Part shown: positions 35,598 to 45,733 of the stretch, piece after piece
How the letters are laid out: every line of letters begins with the position of its first letter
Position numbering within the stretch: the first letter of the stretch is position 1
NCBI RefSeq assembly: GCF_900060185.1
Contig: NZ_FIZY01000021.1
Span: 18,085-82,084, forward strand
Length of the DNA: 64,000 bases
Direction of reading: 5' to 3'
Origin: Grimontia marina
Lineage (GTDB): Bacteria; Pseudomonadota; Gammaproteobacteria; Enterobacterales; Vibrionaceae
Made by a program: the position numbers and the translations under genes
The notes under the pieces: model-generated
The model's input: the letters and a program-made list of their open reading frames with translations, nothing else
Told to the model about the DNA's origin: nothing
Database searches by the model: none

Positions 35598-36626
35598 TTA
35601 GCTGAGAGTGGGAAGGACCAAGTCAAACCGCACCTGCAAATCAGGGCGGTTCAGGATTTCCGGGTCATGGTTGATTTCATCCATCATCAGTTCACAGACC
35701 GGAATGATTTCATCACGCAGGTATTCACGGCCGACTTTTTCGGGGTCACCAAAGCCTGCGGTATTCACCGGCACAATGCCCCCTTTTCCCGGTGGGAAGC
35801 GGTGACTTACCAGGATGTCCTGTGCGGTGATGTTCTTAATCCGGTCGAATTCATCGCGGGTGGCGATATCCCCAACCGGGATAAGTTGTATGCCTTTTTC
35901 ATGCCCGTTCGGGATATTGATAAACATCGACCGAAAGTTGCCCACGCCTTTTGAGCTGGCAATTTTCTCTTTGAGCATCTCCTCGTCTTTACTGCTGAGA
36001 CGGGGGTCGGTGGAGTAGAAGATAAACCCCATATGGGCGCCGTTTTTGTAGTAGCGGCGGCGGAACAGGGTCGCGTCTTTGTTTAAAAGGGAAGATTGCA
36101 AACCGCCCACGTAATCCGGCACCCCATACACTTGCTGTTTCGGGTCATACTGCGCCAGCCAAATCACGTCCTTGGCTTTGTACAGGCGTTTATTGTCGTC
36201 ACGCTCCAATACCCACACATCACCATTGCGGCGTTTTCGCACATACATGGATGGCAACGGGAAAAGACCGTTAACACGCCCAAAGAAATCACGAAGTTTC
36301 AGCAAAGCACCGTGGCCGAATTGGGTGTAGTCCCGCGTGAACCGCTGGAACAGATGACGGCGGACATTCCCACCGCCTGTAAATCGGCTCGCCACGTAAT
36401 TCGAGCGGGCGATCAACAAGCTGCCGTGATAGGCGTTGGCGTGGGCCAGTTGTGCCAGCCCTTCGGGGTTGATGGGGGGCTCCCAGTAATCTTCGGTGTC
36501 GTTGTAAAAGAGTTCACTGTAATCGGTCAGCCAGCTGCTGGCGTCCACGGTTTCAAAACCGGTATCCAGGCTGTACACACTGGCCGGGGCGGCGTGTTCT
36601 TTGGTTACTGGGAAAGGTGCAGTCAT
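35598..36626 (-). CDS. Q: Phage portal protein (P2 GpQ family)
   Basis: 342 aa, PBSX/GpQ-type portal (for example PIGDIATRDEFDRIKN and ILVSHRFPPGKGG in the C-terminal half). Twelve copies form the DNA channel at one capsid vertex. It follows the terminase gene on the minus strand with a 2-bp gap. Its length matches P2 GpQ. Confidence 0.9.
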   Translation of the reverse strand: MTAPFPVTKEHAAPASVYSLDTGFETVDASSWLTDYSELFYNDTEDYWEPPINPEGLAQLAHANAYHGSLLIARSNYVASRFTGGGNVRRHLFQRFTRDYTQFGHGALLKLRDFFGRVNGLFPLPSMYVRKRRNGDVWVLERDDNKRLYKAKDVIWLAQYDPKQQVYGVPDYVGGLQSSLLNKDATLFRRRYYKNGAHMGFIFYSTDPRLSSKDEEMLKEKIASSKGVGNFRSMFINIPNGHEKGIQLIPVGDIATRDEFDRIKNITAQDILVSHRFPPGKGGIVPVNTAGFGDPEKVGREYLRDEIIPVCELMMDEINHDPEILNRPDLQVRFDLVLPTLS

Positions 36627-36628
36627 CG

Positions 36629-38389
36629 TTATCGCCCAAATGCATAAGTGGAAGTTCGTTCAGCGTCCGCCGTATTCAGCGGCTCATTAATCAGGGCATG
36701 CGCTATCGCCCAGAACGCATCAGCATGCCCGGTGGTGTCACTGCGTTCGGCTTTGAAGGTCATCATGTTGCCGCTGTTACTCGCCACACGTTTGATAGCC
36801 ATAAAGGCCATGGCAATGTCTTTGTGTTCGGCATCCCACTGCACGCGGCCCGCGTCAATCACATCAATCATTTTCAGCACCAGACGGTTTTTGTTTTCGT
36901 TGCTGTAGTGAATGGCGTGTGCCTCACGCGGGTGATTGGCGCTCACTAAATCCCATACACCCGCCCCGATGCCGGTGGTATCGATGCCGATATAGGTCAC
37001 GTTGAAGCGCTGGAACGCATCATCAATCTGGCTGGCCTGGTACTGGAAGTTGAGCCCTTTCCAATAGTGCTTTTCCAGCACCCGGAACAACTCAGCATGG
37101 GTTTTCGGTGGCGCCACCACCACGAGGCAGGCGTTGTCGCGGGTCCGGCTTGGGTCATAGCCCAGCCACACTTCCTGGTTGGCATAAGGTCTCGCCGTAT
37201 CGGGGGTGACATCCTTCCACTGGCTGGTGTCCACCATGGCCCGTTCGAGCTTATGGAACTGGAACACCGAGGCGTTATCGTCGACAAACACACACATGAA
37301 GAGGTTGGAAAAATCCGACGCGCTGTATTCGTCGCGCAGCTCCTCAATATCAAAGAGGTCGCAGCCCCCTTGCTTCGCATCTTCGATGGTCACGACAAGA
37401 CGCCATTGCCTGTCCGGGCAGAGTGCGCCACCGTGTCGGAAATCCTCAAAGGAAGGAAAAGACACCGATTCACGGTGGGCTTTTCCCTTGCGCCAGCTGT
37501 CACCGGTCCAGAAGGGGTAAGCCTGGTGCGCCTTGCTGGAGGGCGTCGAAAAGTAGGTCTTACGCCACTTTTTATGCGTCGCCATGGCGGACGCCAGTTT
37601 GTTCAGCACATCAAACTTGGGGATCCAAAAGTATTCATCAATGTAGACATGGCCGTGAAAGCCCTGCGAGGTGCTGCTGTTGGTCGAGCAAAAGCGAAGC
37701 TCGGCGCCATTACTGAGCACGATGGGGTTCCCTGATAACTCGATGCCGAGGAACTCACGCGCAATATTGATGATGTAGCGCCGGAAGATTTCAGCCTGGG
37801 CGCGGGAGGCTGACAGGAATACCTGGTTATCGCCGGTGAGGATCGCATCTTCCAGCGCTTCACAGGCAAAGTAATAGGTTGCACCAATCTGGCGGGATTT
37901 AAGAATGTTACGTGTGCGCCGGTGCAGGTTTTCACGCATCAGGAGCTGGTAATCGAAGAAACTCGCATGGAGGGCGTTAAAGGCGTCAGCGGTCAGCCCA
38001 CTCACATCATTTTTGACCTTCCTGCCTTTCTTCTTTTTCGGGGTGTGGCTGCGCTCTGTGGCCTTTTCGCCGCTGTGGCTTTCGCCCCCGGACGGCATGG
38101 CAGCCTGCTGGCGCTGCCTTTTCAGCTTCACATGCTTTTCAATCAGCATGTCGAGCTCTTTTAGCTGAGCGGGGCTTTTTTCGTCTTTGTCCGTCAGCAG
38201 CACAATACGACGCCCAATCGCGTCGTCCACTTCTTCTTCGCGCAGCAAATCACGCCAGCCGTATTTATCCGCCCAGTGGTAAACAATGCGGGTGTTTGGC
38301 AGCGTCAATTCATCGGCAATGTCCTGCGGCGTGTGGCGTCGCAAATAAAGGCGTTTTGCCGCTTCTCTGATTTCAGGTGAGTAAGCCAT
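36629..38389 (-). CDS. P: Terminase large (ATPase) subunit, P2 GpP family
   Basis: 586 aa. An N-terminal HTH ([17 protein letters not shown], about residues 19-35) precedes a charged linker. The ATPase domain has the deviant Walker A KSRQIGAT (about 168-175). The C-terminal nuclease domain shows the acidic motifs WLGYDPS and [10 protein letters not shown]. It powers packaging and cuts cos with GpM. It is divergent from the scaffold gene. Confidence 0.92.
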   Translation of the reverse strand: MAYSPEIREAAKRLYLRRHTPQDIADELTLPNTRIVYHWADKYGWRDLLREEEVDDAIGRRIVLLTDKDEKSPAQLKELDMLIEKHVKLKRQRQQAAMPSGGESHSGEKATERSHTPKKKKGRKVKNDVSGLTADAFNALHASFFDYQLLMRENLHRRTRNILKSRQIGATYYFACEALEDAILTGDNQVFLSASRAQAEIFRRYIINIAREFLGIELSGNPIVLSNGAELRFCSTNSSTSQGFHGHVYIDEYFWIPKFDVLNKLASAMATHKKWRKTYFSTPSSKAHQAYPFWTGDSWRKGKAHRESVSFPSFEDFRHGGALCPDRQWRLVVTIEDAKQGGCDLFDIEELRDEYSASDFSNLFMCVFVDDNASVFQFHKLERAMVDTSQWKDVTPDTARPYANQEVWLGYDPSRTRDNACLVVVAPPKTHAELFRVLEKHYWKGLNFQYQASQIDDAFQRFNVTYIGIDTTGIGAGVWDLVSANHPREAHAIHYSNENKNRLVLKMIDVIDAGRVQWDAEHKDIAMAFMAIKRVASNSGNMMTFKAERSDTTGHADAFWAIAHALINEPLNTADAERTSTYAFGR

Positions 38390-38432
38390 GGGCGCAGTTT
38401 ACGCACTTGAGCAGCGTAAAAACCCGGTCGGA

Positions 38433-38467
38433 ATTCGGAAGGATTCGGATTTCCTTGATATCCGAAT
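38433..38467. promoter_or_regulatory. Candidate late-activator site between divergent P and O
   Basis: ATTCGGA occurs at 38433 and 38443 (10-bp spacing) and in inverted form (TCCGAAT) at 38461. ATTCGGAT / ATCCGAAT form an inverted repeat with a 9-base spacer. It is about 55 bp from the terminase start and about 100 bp from the scaffold start, where a symmetric Ogr-type activator would bind. Confidence 0.5.
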
Positions 38468-38564
38468 TTCTAGGAATGGAACCAGATGAAAGCCCGCCAT
38501 TAACGCAGTAACTTTCCCATCAATTCGAACGCATTTGACATTCACGGCAGGGAAACACAACCGC

Positions 38565-39464
38565 ATGAGCAAGCAATCTGGCTGGGTCATCATTGCAACG
38601 GCAGGCGCCACCGTAGACGGTCGCACCATTACCCCGTCATGGATTAAAGACATGGCGGAAAGCTACTCGGTAGACGAATACGCGGCAATGATTTGGCCGG
38701 AGCATTTCCGCTCTCAATGGTCACCCTTTGCGGGGAGGAACTGGGGAACCGTGGATGAACTGAAAGCAGAAAAAAGAGGCGGGAAACTGCGCCTGCTTGC
38801 CAAAATTACCGCGAATCAGTACCTCATTGATGCCAACAAAGACGGCCAGAAACTCTTTACCTCTATCGAACCGAAATTGAACTATCGCGGCACAGGCAAG
38901 TGCTACCTGATGGGGCTCGCGGTGACCGACTCTCCGGCAAGCGCTGGCACCACCCGCCTGAAGTTCTCCATGGGCGACGAAAACTGCGAACACGAGTACA
39001 GCCAGTTGGAGCCGCTTTTGTTTCTGGAGACTGACGTAGAGCAGAACGACACCGACGGCTTCTTTAAAACGCTGGCGGCAGGCATTGCCAGGTATTTGCC
39101 GCAGTTCAGCGAACTCCCGACTGACACCACACCAACACCCGAGGACACCGACGTGACCGAAGAACAACTGACGGCCGCACTGCAAAGTGCGCTAGCACCG
39201 TTCAACGCGCGCCTGGACGCTATCGAGCAAACGTTTTCCGCCCCGCCCGAAGGCGAAGACACCCAGCCCGACGGCGACAATGGCGACAACAATCAAACCG
39301 CGCCAACGGTTGAGCAATTCAGCTCGGCACTGGCCGATGCGCTCAAACCGCTGACGGAAAAAATCGACGGTTTGAACACGCAATTTAAAGCACTTTCTGA
39401 AGAAGCGCCGGGGCAACGCCCAGCCGGTGAAGGTGCAGAATCATCAACGGTGGAGGCGCTTTAA
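38565..39464 (+). CDS. O: Capsid scaffolding protein with self-cleaving protease (P2 GpO family)
   Basis: 299 aa. The N-terminal serine protease triad is visible as Asp18 (ATVDGR), His47 (WPEHFRS) and Ser100 (LFTSIEP), close to P2 GpO Asp19/His48/Ser107. The C-terminal part is an acidic coiled-coil scaffold. It shapes the procapsid and cleaves capsid and itself. I chose the ATG at 38565, preceded by CAGGGAAA; a TTG at 38535 is possible. Confidence 0.9.
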   Translation: MSKQSGWVIIATAGATVDGRTITPSWIKDMAESYSVDEYAAMIWPEHFRSQWSPFAGRNWGTVDELKAEKRGGKLRLLAKITANQYLIDANKDGQKLFTSIEPKLNYRGTGKCYLMGLAVTDSPASAGTTRLKFSMGDENCEHEYSQLEPLLFLETDVEQNDTDGFFKTLAAGIARYLPQFSELPTDTTPTPEDTDVTEEQLTAALQSALAPFNARLDAIEQTFSAPPEGEDTQPDGDNGDNNQTAPTVEQFSSALADALKPLTEKIDGLNTQFKALSEEAPGQRPAGEGAESSTVEAL

Positions 39465-40466
39465 ATGAGCTTGAACCAAACCGCATTGCAGTATCTGGCC
39501 GATTATGACAACGCGCTGATGCAATCTTACGGCACCACCAATCCTTCCCGGCAGTTTTCCATTACGCCAGTGATTGAAACCAAACTTCGCCAGGCGATCC
39601 TTCATTCGGTGGCCTTCCTGAGCATGATCACCCACAGCACCGTGGACCAAATCAAAGGACAGGTGATTGATGTGGGCACCGGCGGCCTGTTAACCGGCCG
39701 TGTGAAAGATGGCCGTTTCCGTGCGGGCCTGAGCCACGATGGCAACACTTACGAGTTGGTCGAAACCGATTCGTGCGCAGTCATCAAATGGCAAACCATG
39801 ACCCAATGGGCCAATTCAGGCAGTAGCGGCGAATTCATTAAATTGATGAACAACGCCGCCACCCGGAACTTTGCCCTCGACATGTTGCGCATTGGCTTTC
39901 ATGGCAAAACCGTGGCTGAGACCACCAACCCTGACACCAACCCACTCGGGCAAGACGTCAACAAAGGCTGGCTGCAAATCGTCAAGGATAAAGCCGCCGC
40001 CCAAGTGTTGCCTGCTGCCCTTTTAGATCCCACAGGGCAGGCGCAAGACAGCTACAAAAACTTGGATGCGCTGGTCAATGACTTGGTGAGCACCACCATT
40101 CATGAAGTGTTTCAGGAAGACACCGATTTGGTGGTGTTAGTGGGCCGTGATTTGGTCTCCGCCGAGCAGCACCGTTTATTGAGTGCGGCCGATACCCCGA
40201 CCGAGCACAAAGCCGCGCAGTCATTGGCTACCACCATTGACGGCAAAAAGGCCTACACCCCGCCGTTTTTCCCAAAAAATGCGCTATGGGTGACCACCCC
40301 AAAAAACCTGCAAATTCTCACCCAGCGCGGCACGCAATGGCGCAAGTCACGCAACGAGGAAGACCGCAAACAACACGAAAACTCCTTCCTTCGCATGGAA
40401 GGGTATGGCGTGGGCAACTTCGACAAATTTGCGGCCATTGAAGCGGTCAGCGTGGCGGGGGACTGA
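39465..40466 (+). CDS. N: Major capsid protein (P2 GpN family)
   Basis: 333 aa HK97-fold capsid of the P2 family; the N-terminal segment would be removed by GpO. It starts directly after the scaffold stop. Family-like text includes GTGGLLTGRVKDGRF near residue 71 and the C-terminal GVGNFDKFAAIEAV. Confidence 0.92.
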   Translation: MSLNQTALQYLADYDNALMQSYGTTNPSRQFSITPVIETKLRQAILHSVAFLSMITHSTVDQIKGQVIDVGTGGLLTGRVKDGRFRAGLSHDGNTYELVETDSCAVIKWQTMTQWANSGSSGEFIKLMNNAATRNFALDMLRIGFHGKTVAETTNPDTNPLGQDVNKGWLQIVKDKAAAQVLPAALLDPTGQAQDSYKNLDALVNDLVSTTIHEVFQEDTDLVVLVGRDLVSAEQHRLLSAADTPTEHKAAQSLATTIDGKKAYTPPFFPKNALWVTTPKNLQILTQRGTQWRKSRNEEDRKQHENSFLRMEGYGVGNFDKFAAIEAVSVAGD

Positions 40467-40468
40467 GC

Positions 40469-41185
40469 ATGGCCAGCCCGTTGAGACGACAGCGTGATGC
40501 GCTGATCGCGAAAACACTGCTCAAGGCGTCGCCGACAGCCTATGCGTCATCACCGGCAGCGCTGACGCTGCCCCTGATGGAGCTTGAAGCCGACAAAGCG
40601 ACCCTGAAAAGTTTTAACGCCATTGCGGACAAAATCGCGCACAAGCGCACGGTGCTTATCCCGAAATACCGCCCGATGGCCGACGCCTTTTTGAATGCGG
40701 ACGACGTGCACGATAACCCGGTATTCACCCACGTGGTGCTCTGGCTGTTTGATGTGGGGGAAATCCACACCTTCATTGAATGGTGCTTTGTAGCGATTGA
40801 AAAAGGCTTGCCGTCGCCGTCCCACATCAAGCGTGACTGGCCGACCTTTTGTGCCGACAGCGTGTATGACTGGGCGCATTCACAGGCAGAGAAAGGTGAC
40901 AGCATTGAGCCCTATTTCTCGATGGTGTTTGAGCAGGTCCGCCACCACTGGCGCCTTCACGAAAAAGTGGTGGCCAAGTGGTACAAGCTGGCAGGGCTGC
41001 AACAGCTGCGCGATGACACCGGTAAGCCCAATGTCACCGCCATTGGCGACGTGGAACAGCTCAAAGAAGCGCTGGCCCTGCTGACCGGGGCGCATGAGTG
41101 TTACGACAAAATCGGCGTCACTGACTTAATTAAAAACCGTATTCCGGCACGCATCAATGCGCTGACGGCGGAAACCGACTCCTGA
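40469..41185 (+). CDS. M: Terminase small subunit (P2 GpM family)
   Basis: 238 aa, GpM-type terminase endonuclease subunit that recognises cos. Starts 2 bp after the capsid stop in the conserved O-N-M-L order. A 99-bp spacer without a gene follows. Confidence 0.88.
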   Translation: MASPLRRQRDALIAKTLLKASPTAYASSPAALTLPLMELEADKATLKSFNAIADKIAHKRTVLIPKYRPMADAFLNADDVHDNPVFTHVVLWLFDVGEIHTFIEWCFVAIEKGLPSPSHIKRDWPTFCADSVYDWAHSQAEKGDSIEPYFSMVFEQVRHHWRLHEKVVAKWYKLAGLQQLRDDTGKPNVTAIGDVEQLKEALALLTGAHECYDKIGVTDLIKNRIPARINALTAETDS

Positions 41186-41284
41186 CCCCCCGCGTGCTTC
41201 GGCTGGCGAGGTGGAAAGCCGTAAGGCTGACCAACAGCCTGCGACCCAGTGGGCAGAGGCACACCGAACAGAGGAACAGACAGC

Positions 41285-41692
41285 ATGAGCTTTGGCGGCA
41301 ACTTACCCCGGCATCAGTCCACCTTTATCCCCGGACAAGGGTGGCCCTATTTTGATACCCAGGACTTTCGCACCATGCGCCGTATCCCCCCGGTTTTTGA
41401 CGAGCAAAGCATCATAGCGGCGCTGGAAATTGCGGTGATGGCGGTGCAGGCACAGTTACCGCCACTCAATGGTCAGCGCCTGTCCGGGGCAGAAAGCACC
41501 TTGTATCTGCGCGCGGTCTTTGCCCGCGCACATGCTGATTTGTTGCCGGAGTTTGCTACCCAGAACCGACGGGATGAAGCGCGCAACACCGCAGAAGATT
41601 TGGCCGAGCAAGGGGATCGTTTCCGCGCCCAGAGCAACCGCGATATTGCCTTGTTGCTGGGCCTGAGTGAAAACCGGGTGGCGTTAATCTGA
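41285..41692 (+). CDS. L: Head completion/stabilisation protein (P2 GpL family)
   Basis: 135 aa; the conserved FALLGRR-like C-terminus here reads SNRDIALLLGLSENRVALI. It closes the head after packaging. The ATG at 41285 is preferred to the upstream GTG. Its stop overlaps the next start (TGATG). Confidence 0.85.
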   Translation: MSFGGNLPRHQSTFIPGQGWPYFDTQDFRTMRRIPPVFDEQSIIAALEIAVMAVQAQLPPLNGQRLSGAESTLYLRAVFARAHADLLPEFATQNRRDEARNTAEDLAEQGDRFRAQSNRDIALLLGLSENRVALI

Positions 41693-42192
41693 TGGGACAT
41701 TCAAACGTGGCGCCTTATCACCAAACCCACCTGGAGCACCTGACGGATTACATGTGCGCGCACCTGTCCGGGGTGGTGCTCGCCAACAAGATTGATGCCT
41801 GGCAGGAAAACGCGCAGCTCACCGTCTCCGGGGAAGATCTCGGGAACGGCGGTTTTTTGATGGCGCAGTGGCAGTACCAGGCGGTGGTCAGCATTGAGGG
41901 GTTTCCCCACAAAGCCATTGACCCGCGTTACCTGCTGGCGTCGGTGGCCTGTTGGATAAGTGAGTTTGACCCGGACCGCAGTCAAAAAGGGCTGGCCGAC
42001 CCGTCAGTCAGTGTGGATGTGCTGGACGATGGCAGCGTGGACGTGGCCATTGAGCTCGAACTTTGTGAAGACATACAGATGGTGCCGGACAGCGAGGGCC
42101 ATATCCGCTATCAGGGGACACAGTACCGCGTAGAGGCGGTGCCCATCTGGACAGCAGAAGACGTGGAAATTCGCCATGAAACCGGTCATTAG
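41692..42192 (+). CDS. Tail completion protein (P2 GpR-like)
   Basis: 166 aa; position and pattern match the P2 GpR family (head-tail joining/tail completion). Its start overlaps GpL and its 3' end overlaps the next gene by 17 bp. Confidence 0.78.
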   Translation: MGHSNVAPYHQTHLEHLTDYMCAHLSGVVLANKIDAWQENAQLTVSGEDLGNGGFLMAQWQYQAVVSIEGFPHKAIDPRYLLASVACWISEFDPDRSQKGLADPSVSVDVLDDGSVDVAIELELCEDIQMVPDSEGHIRYQGTQYRVEAVPIWTAEDVEIRHETGH

Positions 42193-42838
42193 CCTCAACA
42201 AACGCGACGCGCTGAATGGCAAGGAAAAACTGGCACTGCTGGCACTGCCACCAAAAAAGCGGTTTTGGATTCTGAAAACGCTGGGGCGCTGGGAAAAGGC
42301 CAACGCCCGCAAGCGGATTAGCCAACAAAAGGACATTGACGGCAGAGGGTTAGAACCCCGCAAGAAAGGCCGGAAAAAAATGTTCCGCCGCATGGCGAAG
42401 GGGTTAGAGCCCTACGTGAAGAACGGCGGCAAGGTATTAGACCTGACGTGGCGCAACAAGCAAACCGCCCGAACAGCGGCAAGGCACCACATAGGCCAAA
42501 CCCAAAAGATGACAGCTCGGCAAATGGAGAAGCGCTGGGGAAAGCCTGACTACAAAGCACCGGCAACTAAAGGGCAAGCCAGAAAGCTCCGCGAGTTGGG
42601 GTTCTCAGTCAATAAGGGTAAGGGAAAAAAGAGCAAACCCAAAAAGCCATCACTTAGATGGATTATGGAGAATCTGAGCCAAGGGAAAGCTGGGTTGATC
42701 ATCCGAGTTATTAGCGAAAAACCGAAGCAAACAACATGGGACATACCATTGGCCGAACGCCAAATTCTGGGCAGTCCACAACCCGACGTTAACCGCCAGC
42801 TCATCAAGATTATCGGGCAGGCACAGAAAAGGACATAA
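42176..42838 (+). CDS. Virion morphogenesis protein (GpS-like)
   Basis: 220 aa, strongly basic (Lys/Arg-rich throughout), as in the phage virion morphogenesis/P2 GpS family that completes the tail. It overlaps the GpR-like gene by 17 bp; the sheath gene follows 2 bp later. Confidence 0.78.
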   Translation: MKPVISLNKRDALNGKEKLALLALPPKKRFWILKTLGRWEKANARKRISQQKDIDGRGLEPRKKGRKKMFRRMAKGLEPYVKNGGKVLDLTWRNKQTARTAARHHIGQTQKMTARQMEKRWGKPDYKAPATKGQARKLRELGFSVNKGKGKKSKPKKPSLRWIMENLSQGKAGLIIRVISEKPKQTTWDIPLAERQILGSPQPDVNRQLIKIIGQAQKRT

Positions 42839-42840
42839 CC

Positions 42841-43956
42841 ATGGCATTGGGACAAGTCGAGGTAAACAACCTCAACCTGGGACAAGGCGGGATCCCCGAG
42901 ATAGAAAGGCACTTTCTGTTTATCGGTACCACGTCAAAGTCAGCCCTTCAGGGCAAAGTCACCCGCATTGACGCCACCACCGACTTAGCGCCCCTGATGG
43001 GCAATGATGCGCTGGGCGACAACGTGAAGGCCGCGCAGGTCAACGGCGGGCAGAACTGGACCGCGGAAGTCTTCGGCCTGAATGGGGCAATAGACTGGGA
43101 AGAGGCCGTTGACCTTGCCAACGCGTCCGGCTCGTTTGAAGCGGTGGTGCTGGTTGATGAAACCACGGACAAGCTGGCCTTTAAAACCATGCAGGCGAAA
43201 ACGGCTGAGCTTATCAACAAGCTGGGCCGGTGGTGTTTCTTTCTTGCCGCGGTGCCGGGTATCGACGCCAGCGCACAAACCTGGTCAGAGTATGAGACGG
43301 CGACCATTGCCCTGCAGGCTTCTATCGCGGCCAACATGGTGGTGGCGGTACCGCAGCTGCATGGCAATAACGCCGGGGTACTGGCCGGGCGTCTGTGTAA
43401 CCGGAGCGTGACTGTTGCTGACACCCCCATGCGTGTGGCCACCGGTCCCGTGCTCGACCTTGGCGCCTCTCCCAAAGACAAAGACGGCAACGCCCTTAGC
43501 CTCGCGACCCTTGGCGCACTCTCGCGCGAACGCCTCAGCGTGCCGCAGTGGTACGCCGATTACGAGGGCATTTACTGGGCCGACGCCTCCACACTGGAAG
43601 CCAAAGGCGGCGATTACCAGTTCCTTGAATACATCCGGCCGGTGCACAAACTCAACCGCCGTGTGCGTATCCAGGCTATCCGCCGGGTCGGTGACAAAAT
43701 CCTGAACTCGACCCCGGCCTCCATTGAGCTCAACAAACAGTATTTTTCCAGGTACATGCGTGAAATGAGCAAGGGTATCCAGTTGGGTGACATTCAGTTC
43801 CCTGGGGAAATCATGCCGCCCAAAGAGGGCGACGTGACTATCCAGTGGCTGACCAAAACCAAGGTCGCTATCGGGCTGATTGTCACCCCGCACAACTGCC
43901 CGAAACACATTGTGGTGAATATCGCCCTCGACCTGTCCAACCAAGCGGAGGGGTAA
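42841..43956 (+). CDS. Contractile tail sheath protein (DUF2586/K139 type)
   Basis: 371 aa, matching the DUF2586 family that serves as sheath in K139-like Vibrio phages; it takes the place of P2 GpFI. Recognisable by its length, its place before the tube gene and the conserved MALGQVEVNNLNLGQG start. Confidence 0.8.
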   Translation: MALGQVEVNNLNLGQGGIPEIERHFLFIGTTSKSALQGKVTRIDATTDLAPLMGNDALGDNVKAAQVNGGQNWTAEVFGLNGAIDWEEAVDLANASGSFEAVVLVDETTDKLAFKTMQAKTAELINKLGRWCFFLAAVPGIDASAQTWSEYETATIALQASIAANMVVAVPQLHGNNAGVLAGRLCNRSVTVADTPMRVATGPVLDLGASPKDKDGNALSLATLGALSRERLSVPQWYADYEGIYWADASTLEAKGGDYQFLEYIRPVHKLNRRVRIQAIRRVGDKILNSTPASIELNKQYFSRYMREMSKGIQLGDIQFPGEIMPPKEGDVTIQWLTKTKVAIGLIVTPHNCPKHIVVNIALDLSNQAEG

Positions 43957-43959
43957 CCC

Positions 43960-44409
43960 ATGCGTATATCCGGTAAGAACCTCAAATTTATGATGGGTGA
44001 CCTGAAACTTCAGGCCCAAAAGTGGACGCTCAGCATCACTGATAACAGCGCCGTCACCAAAACCAATGGTGTGCCTGATGATTACGTGGACGGCGATGTG
44101 GACGCCAGCGGCGAACTGGAGCTGGTGACCAGCCAGTTTAATTTGCTGATGCTGGCCGCCAAACAGGCGGGCTCCTTCCGGGGGCTACCCACCTTCGACG
44201 CCATGGGATTTGGCCAGACTGACCGCGACACGCTCAAGGTCGACATGTACGGCATCAAGCTGAAAATCTCCGATTTGATTGATGCGGACAGCAGCGGCGG
44301 CAGCGCGCTGGTCCACAAAATTCCGTTTGATATCACCAGCCCCGATTTCGTCCACATTAACGGCGTGCCTTACCTGCGCCCGGATGAAACCGTGGACATC
44401 ATCGGGTAA
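43960..44409 (+). CDS. Tail tube protein (DUF2597/GpFII-like)
   Basis: 149 aa; small beta-rich protein directly behind the sheath gene, the expected place for the tube. The text resembles the DUF2597 family (ISGKNLKFMMGDLKLQAQKW at residues 3-22). Confidence 0.78.
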   Translation: MRISGKNLKFMMGDLKLQAQKWTLSITDNSAVTKTNGVPDDYVDGDVDASGELELVTSQFNLLMLAAKQAGSFRGLPTFDAMGFGQTDRDTLKVDMYGIKLKISDLIDADSSGGSALVHKIPFDITSPDFVHINGVPYLRPDETVDIIG

Positions 44410-44415
44410 CAGCGT

Positions 44416-44655
44416 ATGCCGGATTTATTCGACCATGCCAGCGGCATCGAAACCCAGTTCACCGAGGTGGCGCTGGCCAACCAGCTGGCCGCCAGCGCAA
44501 GGGCAAAAGCGGCGCCGGTTTATACCCACACCGAATGCGCAGAGTGTGGCGATACCATCCCGGCAGCGCGGCGTAAGCAGGTGCCTCAAAGCACGACCTG
44601 TACCCACTGCCAGCAGGCACATGAAATCAGGGTCCGCCGTCTGGGCGGACGGTAA
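44416..44655 (+). CDS. TraR/DksA-type C4 zinc-finger protein
   Basis: 79 aa. The TraR/DksA finger CAECGDTIPAARRK...CTHCQQAHE carries four Cys. Phage TraR homologues bind the RNA polymerase secondary channel and mimic ppGpp/DksA. P2-like phages often carry one (orf82) beside the lysis genes, as here. Confidence 0.85.
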   Translation: MPDLFDHASGIETQFTEVALANQLAASARAKAAPVYTHTECAECGDTIPAARRKQVPQSTTCTHCQQAHEIRVRRLGGR

Positions 44656-44669
44656 CAAGGGAAAACACC

Positions 44670-45149
44670 ATGGCTTATCAACTTGGAAAACGGTCACGTC
44701 AACGCCTGGCCAAACTGCATCAGGATTTACAGCGCGTGATAGAGCGGGCCATTGAGATTGTGGGCGTCGACTTCACGGTAATGGAAGGACTGCGCACCCT
44801 GGCCCGTCAGAAAGTGCTGGTCGAAAAAGGCGCCTCAAGAACCTTTAACAGCCGACACCTCACCGGCCATGCCTGTGATTTGGGCGCCTGGGTCGGGGGA
44901 AGTGTGCGCTGGGATTTCGGGCTTTACGTCAAGATAGCCTATGCCGTGAGGCAGGCCGCGAGGGAGCTGGATATTCCCATTGTGTGGGGCGCCTGTTGGA
45001 CGGTCATCAACGACGAAGCGGATTTAGAAGACGCAATCGCCCGTTATGTGGCGCGCAAAAGGCAACAAGGGAAAACCCCGTTGCTTGATGGCCCCCATTT
45101 TCAACTGTGCCGGAAATGCTACCCGGCGGTGACGGGAGAGGCCGCGTGA
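44670..45149 (+). CDS. M15 family endolysin (L-Ala-D-Glu endopeptidase type)
   Basis: 159 aa. The M15C zinc motif is clear: SRHLTGHACDLG (about residues 62-73) and DGPHFQL (about 142-148). It cleaves peptidoglycan stem peptides at lysis. No signal peptide, so it relies on the holin that follows and overlaps it by one base. Confidence 0.9.
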   Translation: MAYQLGKRSRQRLAKLHQDLQRVIERAIEIVGVDFTVMEGLRTLARQKVLVEKGASRTFNSRHLTGHACDLGAWVGGSVRWDFGLYVKIAYAVRQAARELDIPIVWGACWTVINDEADLEDAIARYVARKRQQGKTPLLDGPHFQLCRKCYPAVTGEAA

Positions 45150-45733
45150 TGTGGGAGACAGTCAAACGCCTTCTGGGCAGTGCAGCGCCTTTAATTGGGA
45201 CCGTTATCGGTGGTCCGGCAGGCAGCGCGGTGGGCGCCATGGTCGCCAGTACCCTGGGGGTAGAAGCGACACCGGCCGCCATTGAGGCTGAGCTCAAAGC
45301 CAACCCGGATGCCCTGTTAAAAATTAAAGAGCTGGAAAGTGAAGAGCGCCTGCGGCTCAACGACCTCGCGTTCCAGCATGCTGCGCTGGAAAGCGAAGAG
45401 CGCAAACTGGCGATGACCACGCAAGCGGCCACCCAGCAGGCGGAGCTTGCCAGCAATGATGCGTATGTGCGCCGTTGGCGGCCAACGTTTGGCTATGCCA
45501 TGTGTCTGGCCTGGTCGCTGCTGTTTTTCGGTCTGGCCTATGCCCTGGTGTGTCACCCGACGCAGGCCGCAGCCCTCGTGAATGCGGTGGTCGCCTTAAC
45601 TCCCCTGTTTACGGTGGCACTGGCGGTGCTGGGTATCAGTATTCATAAACGCAGCCAGGACAAACAGGTTGCAAAGGGGCTGTCCCCGCCTGCCCTGTTT
45701 GGTCGCCTCAACACGACGAGCAAGGAACACTGA
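45149..45733 (+). CDS. Holin of the 3TM (GTA_holin) family
   Basis: 194 aa. One N-terminal hydrophobic stretch (about residues 12-35), a long charged helix, and two TM helices (about 114-132 and 138-160), as in the GTA_holin_3TM family. The ATG at 45149 overlaps the endolysin stop (TGATG); an upstream frame to 45107 is not needed. Confidence 0.82.
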   Translation: MWETVKRLLGSAAPLIGTVIGGPAGSAVGAMVASTLGVEATPAAIEAELKANPDALLKIKELESEERLRLNDLAFQHAALESEERKLAMTTQAATQQAELASNDAYVRRWRPTFGYAMCLAWSLLFFGLAYALVCHPTQAAALVNAVVALTPLFTVALAVLGISIHKRSQDKQVAKGLSPPALFGRLNTTSKEH

